Shown here: in pieces, positions 44,986 through 54,124 of the stretch
Layout of the letters: each line of letters begins with the position of its first letter
Position numbering within the stretch: the first letter of the stretch is position 1
Assembly: GCA_026874595.1 (NCBI GenBank)
Contig: JAPPUL010000079.1
Span: 1,855,001-1,919,000 of the forward strand
DNA length: 64,000 bases
Source: Sipunculus nudus
Lineage: Eukaryota; Annelida; Sipuncula; Golfingiida; Sipunculidae
Direction: 5' to 3'
The notes under the pieces: generated by a model
Database searches by the model: none
Seen by the model: only the letters and a program-made list of their open reading frames with translations
What the model was told of the DNA's origin: nothing
Program-made: the position numbers and the translations under genes

Positions 44986-45540
44986 TTATTCCTCTATTGT
45001 CTTGTAATGTATTATATCTTGGTCCTTCCGAAATAATATTATGTAGATTAGAGCAAATACGCCAATTGATATAGTTATGTCTGCTAAGTTGAAAGTTGCC
45101 CAACGATAAGACCCTATTCCAATATCTATAAAATCTACTACTTGCCCATAGAACAATTTGAATTCTCCTCTAAATACTATATGTCCAAAGAGCTTATCTG
45201 TTAGATTGCCAAGCGCTCCTCCCAATATTAGTGCAAAGTAAAATCTGCTCCATGAGTGCTCTTTGTGTACCATGCTATAATAGTATACTACAATTAGTAT
45301 TGAGGCTACAGTTATCGTTGTGAATAGTACATCTTTTACATTTTTATCTAAGTCTGCAAAAATACCAAATGCCATCCCTTGATTCAATATAAACCGTATC
45401 TGTACATATTCCCCAATAACGCTTATTGTCTCATATAGTTCCATGTTTTTTATTACAAGTACTTTTGTTAGTTGATCTAAAAATAGTACCAGACCTATTG
45501 TACACAAAGGTATCCATTTGATTATATCTTGCCGTTCCAA
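44986..45540 (-). CDS. lspA: Lipoprotein signal peptidase (SPase II)
   Basis: Cuts lipoprotein signal peptides before the modified Cys, at the inner membrane. 184 aa with four helices. Motifs: FFLDQLTKVLV-like segment (LFLDQLTKVLVIKNM), RFILNQGMAFGIF, GGALGNLTDKLF, VVDFIDIGIG with one catalytic Asp and FNLADITISIG with the other. It would process the many lipoproteins in this window. Located between two genes of the same strand. Confidence 0.95.
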   Translation of the reverse strand: MERQDIIKWIPLCTIGLVLFLDQLTKVLVIKNMELYETISVIGEYVQIRFILNQGMAFGIFADLDKNVKDVLFTTITVASILIVVYYYSMVHKEHSWSRFYFALILGGALGNLTDKLFGHIVFRGEFKLFYGQVVDFIDIGIGSYRWATFNLADITISIGVFALIYIILFRKDQDIIHYKTIEE

Positions 45541-45568
45541 TTCTTTTTACCTCATGTTGTGTGTTTTT

Positions 45569-46225
45569 CTAAAAATCTATTTGTAATAACACTATTGAAA
45601 AATTACTCTCTTCTGTTATTAAACTCCCCTCATTAGTATTATGCAGACCAATTGGATCTTTATCATTCCAAACTGCTTTATAATCTTCATAGGCCACCGC
45701 TATTCCTAGTATAACACTAGAAAGGAACATATATAAATTTTGATTACGAGAAAATCTGCCTTTTGATTGCTCGTTTATTGCATAATTTCTGCTAACTACT
45801 TCATTTATAAGATATTGATAAGCTACAAAAACAGGGTAAGCTAGAAAAAATATTATATCAAATCGTCTGAATTTACTCTCGCGATATTCTCCTTTATCTG
45901 GACCTAGTATACTTGGAAATTTGCGTCCCGGCGGTGGGTCATCATACACTTCTTCTTTCTCTCTTTCTATATATATCTTTTTCTTACCTTTATATTTATC
46001 TACTTTTCGTTCTTTCCCCTCCTCTTTTTTATTTTCAATAGTCTTGTTGCTTCCTTTATCCTTAAGCTTTTTATCTTCCTTTAACCCCTCCTTTAAGCCT
46101 TTATTTACACCTTCAGATGCATTTCTTAAGTTCTCTTGGCTATAACTACCTTCTGCAAGAGCAAAAAAAAGCATTATAAAAAGGAGTAGGACAAAATACT
46201 TAGCGTTTGTTAAAATATTTACCAT
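45569..46225 (-). CDS. Membrane protein of unknown function
   Basis: About 218 aa from the ATG at 46223-46225, which overlaps the end of mtnP by 26 bp, suggesting coupled translation; a longer frame to 46270 exists. A signal-type helix (about 8-28) is followed by a highly charged Lys/Glu linker (about 35-100), then DDPPPGRKFPSILGPDKGEY and two possible helices (about 128-145 and 170-190). Not recognised. It sits between mtnP and lspA. Confidence 0.65.
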   Translation of the reverse strand: MVNILTNAKYFVLLLFIMLFFALAEGSYSQENLRNASEGVNKGLKEGLKEDKKLKDKGSNKTIENKKEEGKERKVDKYKGKKKIYIEREKEEVYDDPPPGRKFPSILGPDKGEYRESKFRRFDIIFFLAYPVFVAYQYLINEVVSRNYAINEQSKGRFSRNQNLYMFLSSVILGIAVAYEDYKAVWNDKDPIGLHNTNEGSLITEESNFSIVLLQIDF

Positions 46226-47075
46226 ATAATATATTAAGCTCCAATTTTTTATTCTCATTAAGCATATCATGCGAGGTCATCACAGAGTTTTCTGCGGCAT
46301 GATGACATCCACAGTCTTTACTTAAATCAAGTTCATTTAATAAATCAGGTAATATCCCTTTTATTGTTTTAACATTTGTATTCATGTTTTCTATCACCAT
46401 TTCTGTCGTTACATGCTCTTCTGCTTCATTCCAACAATCATAATCTGTCGATAAGGCTATCATATTATAACAGATTTCCGCCTCGCGCGCAAGCTTTGCC
46501 TCAGGTAACGCTGTCATCCCTATTATCCCGCATCCCCAACTCCTGTATAAATGACTTTCAGCTCGCGTTGAGAATAAGGGACCTTCCATACATAAATATG
46601 TTACCTTATTATGCGCATTATAACCTCTCCTGTCTAGATAGGAGTATAGAGCTTCTCCTTTTTCATTGCAAAAGGGATCTGCAAAACTTACATGCCCCAC
46701 TATCCCATCGCCAAAGAAGGATAGTGCCCTTTGTCTTGTCCTGTCTATTATTTGATTTGGTATTACTAAATCCTTCGGTCTTATCTCCTCTGCCAAACTC
46801 CCTACTGCACTTATTGCTAGTATGCTTTTTACGCCAAGACTCTTTAGCGCATATATATTCGCTTTTACTGGTATCTCAGTAGGTAAAAGCCTGTGCCCAA
46901 CACCGTGCCTCGGCAAAAATCCAACTCGTTTTTTACCTATCTGGCATATCACAATCTTATCGGAGGGCTCCCCATAAGGCGTCTTTGGTAATACCTCTTC
47001 TAGTATATCAACCCCATCTATTTTATATATCCCGCTCCCCCCTATTATCCCTATATCTACTTTTTGTCCTTCCAT
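46200..47075 (-). CDS. mtnP: S-methyl-5'-thioadenosine phosphorylase
   Basis: Splits methylthioadenosine to adenine and methylthioribose 1-phosphate, recycling the by-product of polyamine synthesis. 291 aa. GIIGGSGIYKIDGV, the phosphate-binding FLPRHGVGHRLLP, AISAVGSLAEEI, DQIIDRT-like segment (NQIIDRTRQRALSFF), the base-binding CMEGPLFSTRAES and GMTALPEAKLAREAEICY with STDYDCW. The C-terminus CGCHHAAENS is also usual. MtnP is favoured over purine nucleoside phosphorylase by the STDYDCW segment. Confidence 0.93.
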   Translation of the reverse strand: MEGQKVDIGIIGGSGIYKIDGVDILEEVLPKTPYGEPSDKIVICQIGKKRVGFLPRHGVGHRLLPTEIPVKANIYALKSLGVKSILAISAVGSLAEEIRPKDLVIPNQIIDRTRQRALSFFGDGIVGHVSFADPFCNEKGEALYSYLDRRGYNAHNKVTYLCMEGPLFSTRAESHLYRSWGCGIIGMTALPEAKLAREAEICYNMIALSTDYDCWNEAEEHVTTEMVIENMNTNVKTIKGILPDLLNELDLSKDCGCHHAAENSVMTSHDMLNENKKLELNILYGKYFNKR

Positions 47076-47253
47076 TTATACCTTCCTTATCTTATTTCTA
47101 CTTTCTGTTATCTTATTATCTTATTATCGCTACTTTATATCTCTTCATACATCTTATTTACTTTAACTATTTAAGCACAACCACTCCAGCTTAGAAGATG
47201 TTTGGCTTTACACGTTATCTTTTTATTCCTTCATAGCCTTTTATTATATTCTT

Positions 47254-47706
47254 TTATTCTTCAAACCTGTCTATGTCGCCAGGTTTCCTTAGCATCTTAT
47301 TTACTTCGTCTAAATGCTTCTCCTCAGCCACTATCATCTCCCTTGCATACTCGCCAACTATCACGTTGTTAGCTTCTTCTGCTAGCTTGGCAAGTTCATA
47401 GTAGTAACCAAGCGCTTCTTTTTCATGTTGTAAGCTCTCTCGTAAAATGTCTCCTATATCATGCTTTTCCGTCTCAAGTAAGCTCCCTATCTTCAACGAC
47501 GGATGCCCTCCAAGTAATGTCACCATCTCTCCTGCTTTGTGTGCATGATCTAAACTTTCTTGCGCATTCTCTTGCATCCAGCTTACTATCGGTATCCTAT
47601 TATATCCGTATATCATTAGAGAATAATGGGTATACCTTACAACTCCTGCAAGCTCAAGTTCCATTATACTATTTAGCTTATTTACTATCTTTTCATTTTC
47701 ATTCAT
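47254..47706 (-). CDS. Bacterioferritin-like protein
   Basis: 150 aa four-helix ferritin fold with the di-iron pattern ELELAG-HYS, EN(A)QES-LDHAHKAG, a second Glu in LQHEKEAL and EEKHLDEV. The usual heme-ligand Met site of Bfr is not certain. It likely stores iron or protects DNA from oxidants. Same strand as lpxA and mtnP but with gaps of 140-180 bp, so it may be transcribed on its own. Confidence 0.85.
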   Translation of the reverse strand: MNENEKIVNKLNSIMELELAGVVRYTHYSLMIYGYNRIPIVSWMQENAQESLDHAHKAGEMVTLLGGHPSLKIGSLLETEKHDIGDILRESLQHEKEALGYYYELAKLAEEANNVIVGEYAREMIVAEEKHLDEVNKMLRKPGDIDRFEE

Positions 47707-47847
47707 ATTTTTCTTTTTCCTTTGTTCGAGATTAACGCTAATTATAATTATTCTTATCTCCTATGGCAACTTTTATAAACTATTTAGACGCTTCTTACTT
47801 CTTTAGCAGGTTTGTTATAAGACAATATGGTAACTTTTATAAACTAT

Positions 47848-48654
47848 TTAGACCCGCCACTTTCGCAAAACACCCCGCTCCCCGCCAAATATCGATAGCA
47901 TCTTCTTTACCTGTTCTTCTATCTCTTTAAATTCCTCGCCTCGCCTCTCAAGCTCTAATATCCCTGCCTCTTTACTCATATTATATTTATACAATATCTT
48001 AAACGCTTTCTTTAAACTTAGCTTTTGCTTTGCACTTAAATCTGTATGCCTCCTTAGCCCAACGCTATTTAAACCTATTAGCTTGCCGTAGGAATTTGCT
48101 ATTAACGAATAAGGAGGGACGTCTTGCGTTATCGGGCATAGCGCTCCTATCATGCTTAGTGTTCCTACTTTCGTTTTTTGGTGTATTAAACTGTGGGCTG
48201 ATATGAATACGTAATCTTCTATTATTGCATGGCCGCCTAGGGATACGTAGTTTGCAAGCGTTACATTTGACCCCACCTCACAATCATGGCCTATGTGGCT
48301 ATAAGACATTAAATAATTGTTGTCTTTTAAAATCGTCTTGCCTTTTGTCCCATTATGAATTGTTACGTATTCTCGTATTATGTTATTGTCTCCTAGTTCA
48401 ACTAGTATTTTGTTTGAGCCATTTTGACTATTTATATCATATCCTCTGTCTTGTGCTGGTGCTCCTATGTAGGCGTTTTTAAAGATTTTATTGTTCTTGC
48501 CAATCTTTACGTTAGAACCTATTTCAACGTGAGTCCCTATCTTTGTATTGTCCTCTATTATACTCCCTTGTCGGATTATTGCATATGCGTCTATTTCGAC
48601 GTGAGTTCCTATCTTTGTATTGTCCTCTATTAACGCTGTTTTATGTATTCTCAT
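47848..48654 (-). CDS. lpxA: UDP-N-acetylglucosamine acyltransferase
   Basis: First step of lipid A synthesis: adds a hydroxyacyl chain to UDP-GlcNAc. 268 aa left-handed beta-helix of hexapeptide repeats (residues about 3-190) with the active-site region MSYSHIGHDCEVG and a C-terminal helical part starting near LNSVGLRRHT. The segment IEDNTKIGTHVEI occurs twice, 24 residues (72 bp) apart, showing an internal duplication of four hexapeptides. The usual neighbours lpxD, fabZ and lpxB are not here. Supports an LPS-type outer membrane together with waaA. Confidence 0.93.
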   Translation of the reverse strand: MRIHKTALIEDNTKIGTHVEIDAYAIIRQGSIIEDNTKIGTHVEIGSNVKIGKNNKIFKNAYIGAPAQDRGYDINSQNGSNKILVELGDNNIIREYVTIHNGTKGKTILKDNNYLMSYSHIGHDCEVGSNVTLANYVSLGGHAIIEDYVFISAHSLIHQKTKVGTLSMIGALCPITQDVPPYSLIANSYGKLIGLNSVGLRRHTDLSAKQKLSLKKAFKILYKYNMSKEAGILELERRGEEFKEIEEQVKKMLSIFGGERGVLRKWRV

Positions 48655-48923
48655 TTTTTAGCTTTTATTTCTAACCTTTATGTCGATTTAACTTTTTTAT
48701 ATCTTTTTATATTTTTGCTTATTTATATCTATTTTAGTGTTTTCGTTGTAATTATATATAATTATCCTAATTTGATAAACGGTTTTAGTACAAAATTATC
48801 TATATCTTTATTTTGCATTTAGTGTTATATATTAAATAGCATTCATAGCATGTTTAATAATAAGAGTTATTTATTTAGTTTAAGTTTATTTATTTACTTT
48901 TGGGAGGGTTAGTTTAGGGTTTT

Positions 48924-49181
48924 ATGAGAGAGCAAAAACGTATCATGCTTAGAAAAAACAAAAAACCAGATTTTGTTTATGGTATCAAAAATGAAGCAGA
49001 CTTTATGAATGTTATTTCTTGCGAAATACAAAAATCTAAACTTTGTCAGAATTGTAAGTCTTTAACTGTTACTCAAAATAAAAAAGCTTTTTGTGCTAAC
49101 TTTGAGGCTATGTGGTATCATAGGGATACACACTTTGTAAGTTTTTATGATTGCTCTTTCTTTCTAAAGAAAGATAGTTAG
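48924..49181 (+). CDS. Small Cys-rich protein of unknown function
   Basis: 85 aa. AGGG lies 4 nt and a GGGAGGG further before the ATG. Five Cys residues occur (SCEIQKSKLCQNCKS, FCANFEA, DCSFF), a spacing that could bind zinc or an iron-sulfur centre. No signal peptide. The only plus-strand gene between lpxA and priA apart from the pterin dehydratase. Family not recognised; the ordered spacing of Cys and aromatic residues supports a real gene. Confidence 0.6.
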   Translation: MREQKRIMLRKNKKPDFVYGIKNEADFMNVISCEIQKSKLCQNCKSLTVTQNKKAFCANFEAMWYHRDTHFVSFYDCSFFLKKDS

Positions 49182-49301
49182 TATAAATATATTTTATAAG
49201 TATTTTGCTGTCTTTCATATTTACTTTCATATTTAGACGCGTATTTTACTTTAATAGTTTTATATAACTAACAAAAGTTACTCTTTATATTTGCTATATA
49301 A

Positions 49302-49322
49302 GTCCTCTTAAATAAAGAGGAC
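49302..49322 (-). terminator. Array-type terminator hairpin after K1
   Basis: GTCCTCTT (49302-49309) and AAGAGGAC (49315-49322), 8 bp, loop AAATA. The same GTCC/GGAC hairpin recurs after most genes of the kelch array. Confidence 0.65.
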
Positions 49323-49352
49323 ATTATTTAAGCTTTACTATTTACTTAAGAT

Positions 49353-49880
49353 TTACTTATAAACCCATACGTCGTTCTTATAACTATCTTGATCACCAAG
49401 CCCACCAAATAGAAAGAAAGCTCCATCTTTTACTACAACTGCATGCCCATAACGTGCTGACCATTGACTCTTGCTTGCAGCACCGCCTTCTGAGACTTGT
49501 GTCCAAGCATCTCCCTTATTCCCACTCCACTTCCATACGTCGTTCTTAAGAGTACCATCCGACTCACCACCAAATAGAAAGAAAGCTCCATCTTTTAATA
49601 CAACTGCATGCTCATAACGTGCTGACTCATTTAGTTCCTACTGCTTGCACTTGTCTCCAGCTTGCCCCACCACTTGACTTCACCCTGTCCTCCCATAACA
49701 TGAAACTCTCCACCATTTAGTACCACGTCGTAATTATAACGAGATATCCACTAGTTGGCACTATCTGTTAAGGGGTCTTAATAACTTGACACGCTTCTTT
49801 CATCATCGATACAAGTACTAAATTCAATTCCAACTACTTGCTCCAAACAATATGAAAAATACGAAATATAAACCGTGCTT
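49353..49880 (-). pseudogene. K1: decayed kelch-like lipoprotein gene
   Basis: The last 90 or so codons are intact: two copies of DGAFFLFGG and the ending KNDVWVYK-stop (stop at 49353-49355). Upstream, an in-frame TAG (49638-49640) and further stops break the frame, yet kelch text continues in other frames (SRYNYDVVLNGGEFHVMGG, like K5). Around 49855-49910 the DNA still resembles the signal-peptide and upstream element of the other members (caatatgaaaaatac, taaacacagc). The gene therefore once had the usual layout and has been lost by several mutations. Confidence 0.8.
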
Positions 49881-50000
49881 ATAATCCATAGTTCCACATA
49901 TGAGATTTGTAACTCTAAACACAGCTTTTAGAAAATGTCATAATTAATTAACCCCTAAAGCCAATTAATTCTTCATTTTATTATAACAACACTCTGTCTG

Positions 50001-51425
50001 CTAATACCAGCTACTTCCATTATCATCTGATCTCCATACGTCATTCTTTAACGGCTGCTCATCATCATTAGACATTCCACCAATAATAAGGAGAGTCTTA
50101 CCTATTACAACCACTTGATGCCCACTACGAGCTGCCCATGGCGTTGGCTCAGGATCCGGATAATCGACGCCAGACCAAGGATAACCGCTATCTGATTTCC
50201 ATACGTCATTCTTATAAAAAGCCTCGGGAGTATCACCATAAAAAGGCCTACCAAGAGCACGATTATTCTCATAATGCTCTTTCAGCTTAGCTTTATTTTT
50301 TCGGTCCGGCTCCGGAATAGGAGCCCATGGATTGGAGAGATAGTAACCATTATTAGAAAGTCCACCCATAAGATAGAATTTTCCATCTTTTACGACTACT
50401 TGATGCCCACTACGAGCTGACCATTGACTGTTGCTTGCAGCACCGCCTCTTGAAACTTGTGTCCAACTCCAACTATCTCCCGTATCAGTTGATTTCCATA
50501 CGTCATTCTTAGGACCATCTTTATCCGTCCCGCCAATAAGATAAAGCTCGTTATTTACTGCAACAACTTGATGCCCACTACGAGCTGACCATGCTGCATT
50601 GCTTGTCGCTTGGGTCCAGCTTTCTCCATCATCATACGACTTCCATACGTCGTTCTTAGGACCATCTTTATCCGTCCCGCCAATAAGATAAAGCTCGTTA
50701 TTTACTGCAACAACTTGATGCCCACTACGAGCTGACCATGCTGCATTGCTTGTCGCTTGGGTCCAGCTTTCTCCATCATCATACGACTTCCATACGTCGT
50801 TCTTAGGACCATCTTTATCCGTCCCGCCAATAAGATAAAGCTCGTTATTTACTGCAACAACTTGATGCCCACTACGAGCTGACCATGCTGCATTGCTTGT
50901 CGCTTGGGTCCAGCTTTCTCCATCATCATACGACTTCCATACGTCGTTCTTTAAAGTCGGGGTAGCATCAAGCCCAACACGAGGTACTGGCTGCCCTGTA
51001 AGCCTCGACTCCCCACCAACAACAGGTCTATTACTCGGAGCCGCCGCCACCTCAGCCCCGCCAAATAAATAGAAAGTCCCGTCTTTATCTACAACAACTT
51101 GATGTCCACTACGAGCTGACCATGCTATAGCAGGAGGAGACCCATCAGGACCAGCTTCCCATGGAGGCAATTGCCAAGTTACTCCTCCATCAGTTGACTT
51201 CCATACGTCATTTTTAAGACCATCTTTATCCGTCCCGCCAATAAGATAAAGATCGTTATTTACTGCAACAACTTGATGCCCACTACGAGCTGTCCATTCC
51301 TTTCCTCTTTCCTCTCTTTTGTTTTCTTCTCGACCTATAGATCCCTGATCCCCTCCTGTCCCTCCTCCTCCATTTGTGTCTCTAGTGCCATCGCTTTCAC
51401 AACTGCTTAACACAAATAAGCACAA
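50001..51425 (-). CDS. K2: seven-module kelch-like lipoprotein, start codon uncertain
   Basis: 474 aa from a TTG at 51425. A hydrophobic stretch with lipobox VLSSC precedes a Gly-rich linker and seven modules of the pattern W-x-x-R-S-G-H-Q-V-V ... LIGG ... NDVWKS-DGG-W, as in kelch-type beta-propellers. Three central modules are 147-bp near-exact tandem copies. The TTG gives a signal peptide without its basic N-terminus; in frame, translation could reach further up (FYLLFLCLFVLSSC, preceded by Lys/Arg codons), but no ATG, GTG or TTG lies near the strong AAGGAG at about 51478-51483. Either a non-standard start is used or the gene is silent. Likely surface or outer-membrane anchored. Confidence 0.75.
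   Translation of the reverse strand: MCLFVLSSCESDGTRDTNGGGGTGGDQGSIGREENKREERGKEWTARSGHQVVAVNNDLYLIGGTDKDGLKNDVWKSTDGGVTWQLPPWEAGPDGSPPAIAWSARSGHQVVVDKDGTFYLFGGAEVAAAPSNRPVVGGESRLTGQPVPRVGLDATPTLKNDVWKSYDDGESWTQATSNAAWSARSGHQVVAVNNELYLIGGTDKDGPKNDVWKSYDDGESWTQATSNAAWSARSGHQVVAVNNELYLIGGTDKDGPKNDVWKSYDDGESWTQATSNAAWSARSGHQVVAVNNELYLIGGTDKDGPKNDVWKSTDTGDSWSWTQVSRGGAASNSQWSARSGHQVVVKDGKFYLMGGLSNNGYYLSNPWAPIPEPDRKNKAKLKEHYENNRALGRPFYGDTPEAFYKNDVWKSDSGYPWSGVDYPDPEPTPWAARSGHQVVVIGKTLLIIGGMSNDDEQPLKNDVWRSDDNGSSWY
50504..50951. repeat. 147-bp tandem repeat, three copies (49 aa)
   Basis: The junctions at 50504, 50651, 50798 and 50945 are each 147 bp apart. The units encode one kelch module (SGHQVVAVNNELYLIGG ... 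NDVWKSYDDGESW) and are almost identical in DNA, so the copies arose very recently or are kept alike by recombination. Confidence 0.93.
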
Positions 51426-51644
51426 GAATAGAAGGTAAAATCTTGTCTTTGTCTTTAATATAGAACTTAAATAGTTCTCCTTTTAAATTAATTTCTATAT
51501 ATAAAATACTACAATTTCGTATTTTAACATTTTTTTTTATGGATTGGATAATTTATCTAGGTAGTAAATATATGATTTGTAGTTAGTAGAACATACAGAA
51601 GAATTAGAAGATATTTAGAAAAGTCAAACTAGACGAAAAGCTAA

Positions 51645-51666
51645 TGTCCTCCTAATAAAGAGGACA
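51645..51666 (-). terminator. Array-type terminator after K3
   Basis: TGTCCTC (51645-51651) and GAGGACA (51660-51666) flank an 8-nt loop, 20 bp past the K3 stop codon. Confidence 0.65.
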
Positions 51667-51685
51667 CATAACTTACTTATCCAAC

Positions 51686-52708
51686 TTATTTACTTACCCA
51701 TACATCGTTATTATAAGGGTTAGTACCTCCTCCAAATACATATAACTTATCTCCCTTTACTACTACTTGATGCTGATCACGGGCTGACCATTGACTATCG
51801 CTTGCTGGACCATCTGATAATACCTCTGTCCAACTTACTCCATCACTTGAGCTCCATACTTCATTATGACTCGTAGACATATAACCTCCCGTAAGATATA
51901 TCTCCCCTCCCTTTACTGCCACTCGGTGATATATACGTCCTGTCCATTTCCCTGTAACATCTTCGTCTGGTGATAGCTGTGTCCAACTTGCTCCGTCACT
52001 TGACTTCCATACATCATTATACAGTTCAAATCCATTAGTACCACCCATAAGATAGAATTCTCCATCTTTTACGACTACTTGATGCCCTGTACGACCTCCC
52101 CAGGCTGCATTACTTGTCACTTGAGTCCAAGTCGCTCCATCGCTTGATTTCCATACGTCATTCTTATTACCTACATCATCCACATAACCTCCAAATAAAT
52201 AAAATTCGTTATTATGTAATACTACTTGTTGGTATTTACGCGCCGTCCAGGCTGCATTACTTGTCACTTGAGTCCAAGTCTCTCCATCGCTTGATTTCCA
52301 TACATCATTCTTATTCGTAGGAGTAATCCCTCCAAATAAATAAAACTCTTCTCCCTTTACTACTACTTGATGTGATCGACGGCCTCCCCAGGCTGCATTC
52401 GCTATCACTATACTCCAACTAACACCGTCACTTGACTTCCATACGTCGTTCAAATTATTTGTACCATCATAACCTCCAAATAAATAAAACTCTTCTCCCT
52501 TTAATACAACTTGATGATGAGAACGGGCTGACCATGAACCCGTCCCTAGCTTTTCCCAAGAGAATGTTGGGGTGTCTCCACCACCACTGCCTCCTGTACT
52601 TACTATATCCGTACTGCAGGCACTAAATCCTATAAAGGCACTAAATATTCCTACTACTAATAGAAAAAGTAGTATATATAAACCCCTTTTAAATATTAAT
52701 TCACTCAT
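51686..52708 (-). CDS. K3: six-module kelch-like lipoprotein
   Basis: 340 aa. The signal peptide runs to lipobox GFSAC (about 26-31), so the protein is lipid-anchored; a Ser/Gly linker follows and then six modules with W-x-x-R-x-x-H-Q-V-V, FYLFGG and NDVWKSSDGxxWT, ending NDVWVSK. Six blades fit a complete beta-propeller. AAGGAG lies 7 nt before the ATG, behind the conserved upstream element shared by the array. Binding partner unknown; the role of these lipoproteins (adhesion, ligand binding or immune-exposed coat) cannot be told from sequence. Confidence 0.88.
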   Translation of the reverse strand: MSELIFKRGLYILLFLLVVGIFSAFIGFSACSTDIVSTGGSGGGDTPTFSWEKLGTGSWSARSHHQVVLKGEEFYLFGGYDGTNNLNDVWKSSDGVSWSIVIANAAWGGRRSHQVVVKGEEFYLFGGITPTNKNDVWKSSDGETWTQVTSNAAWTARKYQQVVLHNNEFYLFGGYVDDVGNKNDVWKSSDGATWTQVTSNAAWGGRTGHQVVVKDGEFYLMGGTNGFELYNDVWKSSDGASWTQLSPDEDVTGKWTGRIYHRVAVKGGEIYLTGGYMSTSHNEVWSSSDGVSWTEVLSDGPASDSQWSARDQHQVVVKGDKLYVFGGGTNPYNNDVWVSK

Positions 52709-52743
52709 AGCGCTCTCCTTAAATCCAATATCATAGATTTTGT

Positions 52744-52777
52744 ATCTATAAACACAGCTACAAGCACTTTTAATCTA
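52744..52777 (-). promoter_or_regulatory. Conserved upstream element of K3
   Basis: Reads on the minus strand AGATTAAAAGTGCTTGTAGC then TGTGTTTATAGATACA. The same order (AT-rich block, TTTAAAA, TGTGTTTATAGATATAAAT) precedes K4 to K7 and probably holds their promoter, with TATAGATA/TATAAAT as -10. Confidence 0.5.
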
Positions 52778-52914
52778 TTCTTTTTTTTTTATTTATGAAT
52801 TAACTATTTGGTGAGTTTGCTTAGTGTAGAGTAGTTTTAAGTTGTTTTTTTGTTTTTAGAATGTATTAGCTTGGTAGAGAACATAAACCTAAGCAGAGTA
52901 AGCTTACGGCAAGT

Positions 52915-52943
52915 TAATGTCCCCTTTATTAAAGAGGACATTA
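52915..52943 (-). terminator. Array-type terminator after K4
   Basis: TAATGTCCCCTTT and AAAGAGGACATTA form a 13-position stem with one mismatch and loop ATT. Confidence 0.75.
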
Positions 52944-52966
52944 CATTATAGTTTAATCTTTAAGTT

Positions 52967-53941
52967 TTACTCTTTGCTGTATACCCAGACGTCGCTTGTA
53001 GCGCTTCCTCCCAAAAGATAGATATTATCACCTCTTAAAAGCACTTGATGAGTAGCACGCATACCCCATGGAGCACTATCTGTAACCTTTTCCCAAGTCT
53101 CTCCATCGCTTGACTTCCAAATGTCACTCAGGTTCCCAGCGGATGACTCGCCCCCATAAAGATAAAATTCGCCATTCTTTACAATCACTTCATGAGAGCG
53201 TCTTGCAGACCATTGCGCATTCTTTGTAACCTCTACCCAACTTGCTCCATCACTTGACCTCCATACGTCATTCAACAAAACCGTGCCCTGTCCTCCAAAA
53301 ATATACAACTCTCCATCCTTTACAACCGCTTTATATCTACTACGAGCAGCCCAAGGTGCACTCGCTGCCCTCTCTTCCCAATTTATTCCATCAGTTGAGT
53401 TCCATACATCATTCAAAGGAGTTGTACCACTACTCCCTCCCAAAACATAAAACGTTTCATCCTTTACAACCATTTCATGATAAAAACGACCAGCCCAAGG
53501 TGCACTCGCTGTCCTCTCTTCCCAAGTCTCACCGTCAGTTGACTTCCATACATCATCCTCATGAGTAGGTGAATGCCCACCACTAATATAAATTGAATCC
53601 CCATTTACAGCCGCTCTATGACCATTACGAGAAAGCCATGCTGCATTCTCTATTAGCTTTGTCCAAGTAACACCATCGCTTGACTTCCATACATCATTCA
53701 TCCTATCTACACCGTTATGCCCACCCAAAAGATAGAAATCATTTCCCTTTAAAACAACTTGAACATCAGAACGACTTGGCCAGGCTGCCGAAGCTGTTAA
53801 CTGTCTCCAGGCATAGCTCTTCTCAGATGTGCCAGTTAGGTCCTGGTTGCACGCACTAAGTCCTATAAACGCACTAAAACCTGCTACTACTAATATAAAT
53901 AGTATTATATATAAACTCTTCTTTAATGTTAATGTCTCCAT
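52967..53941 (-). CDS. K4: six-module kelch-like lipoprotein
   Basis: 324 aa from the ATG at 53939-53941 (AGGAGCG at a spacing of 5; the in-frame upstream extension lacks support). The signal peptide METLTLKKSLYIILFILVVA ends in lipobox GLSAC. Six modules follow, e.g. WLSRNGHRAAVNGDSIYISGG and WAARSRYKAVVKDGELYIFGG, ending TSDVWVYSKE. The modules differ more from one another than in K2 or K6, suggesting an older member. Lipid-anchored beta-propeller of unknown partner. Confidence 0.88.
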   Translation of the reverse strand: METLTLKKSLYIILFILVVAGFSAFIGLSACNQDLTGTSEKSYAWRQLTASAAWPSRSDVQVVLKGNDFYLLGGHNGVDRMNDVWKSSDGVTWTKLIENAAWLSRNGHRAAVNGDSIYISGGHSPTHEDDVWKSTDGETWEERTASAPWAGRFYHEMVVKDETFYVLGGSSGTTPLNDVWNSTDGINWEERAASAPWAARSRYKAVVKDGELYIFGGQGTVLLNDVWRSSDGASWVEVTKNAQWSARRSHEVIVKNGEFYLYGGESSAGNLSDIWKSSDGETWEKVTDSAPWGMRATHQVLLRGDNIYLLGGSATSDVWVYSKE

Positions 53942-53961
53942 ATAAACGCTCCTAAGTAGAT

Positions 53962-54000
53962 TTATATCTATAAACACAGTGTGGAGCACTTTTAATCTAT
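53962..54000 (-). promoter_or_regulatory. Conserved upstream element of K4
   Basis: Same block as before K3 and K5: TTAAAAGTGCTCCACACTG, TGTTTATAGATATAAA. Confidence 0.5.
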
Positions 54001-54124
54001 TATTTTATGAATTAATTAATTTCTAAGCTAGAGTAGTAAGTTAGAGTAGTAAGATGCTTTGTAATGCACAAAGAATAACAAAATATTAGATGAGAATATA
54101 TTTAAGAAGAGTAATACGACAGGC

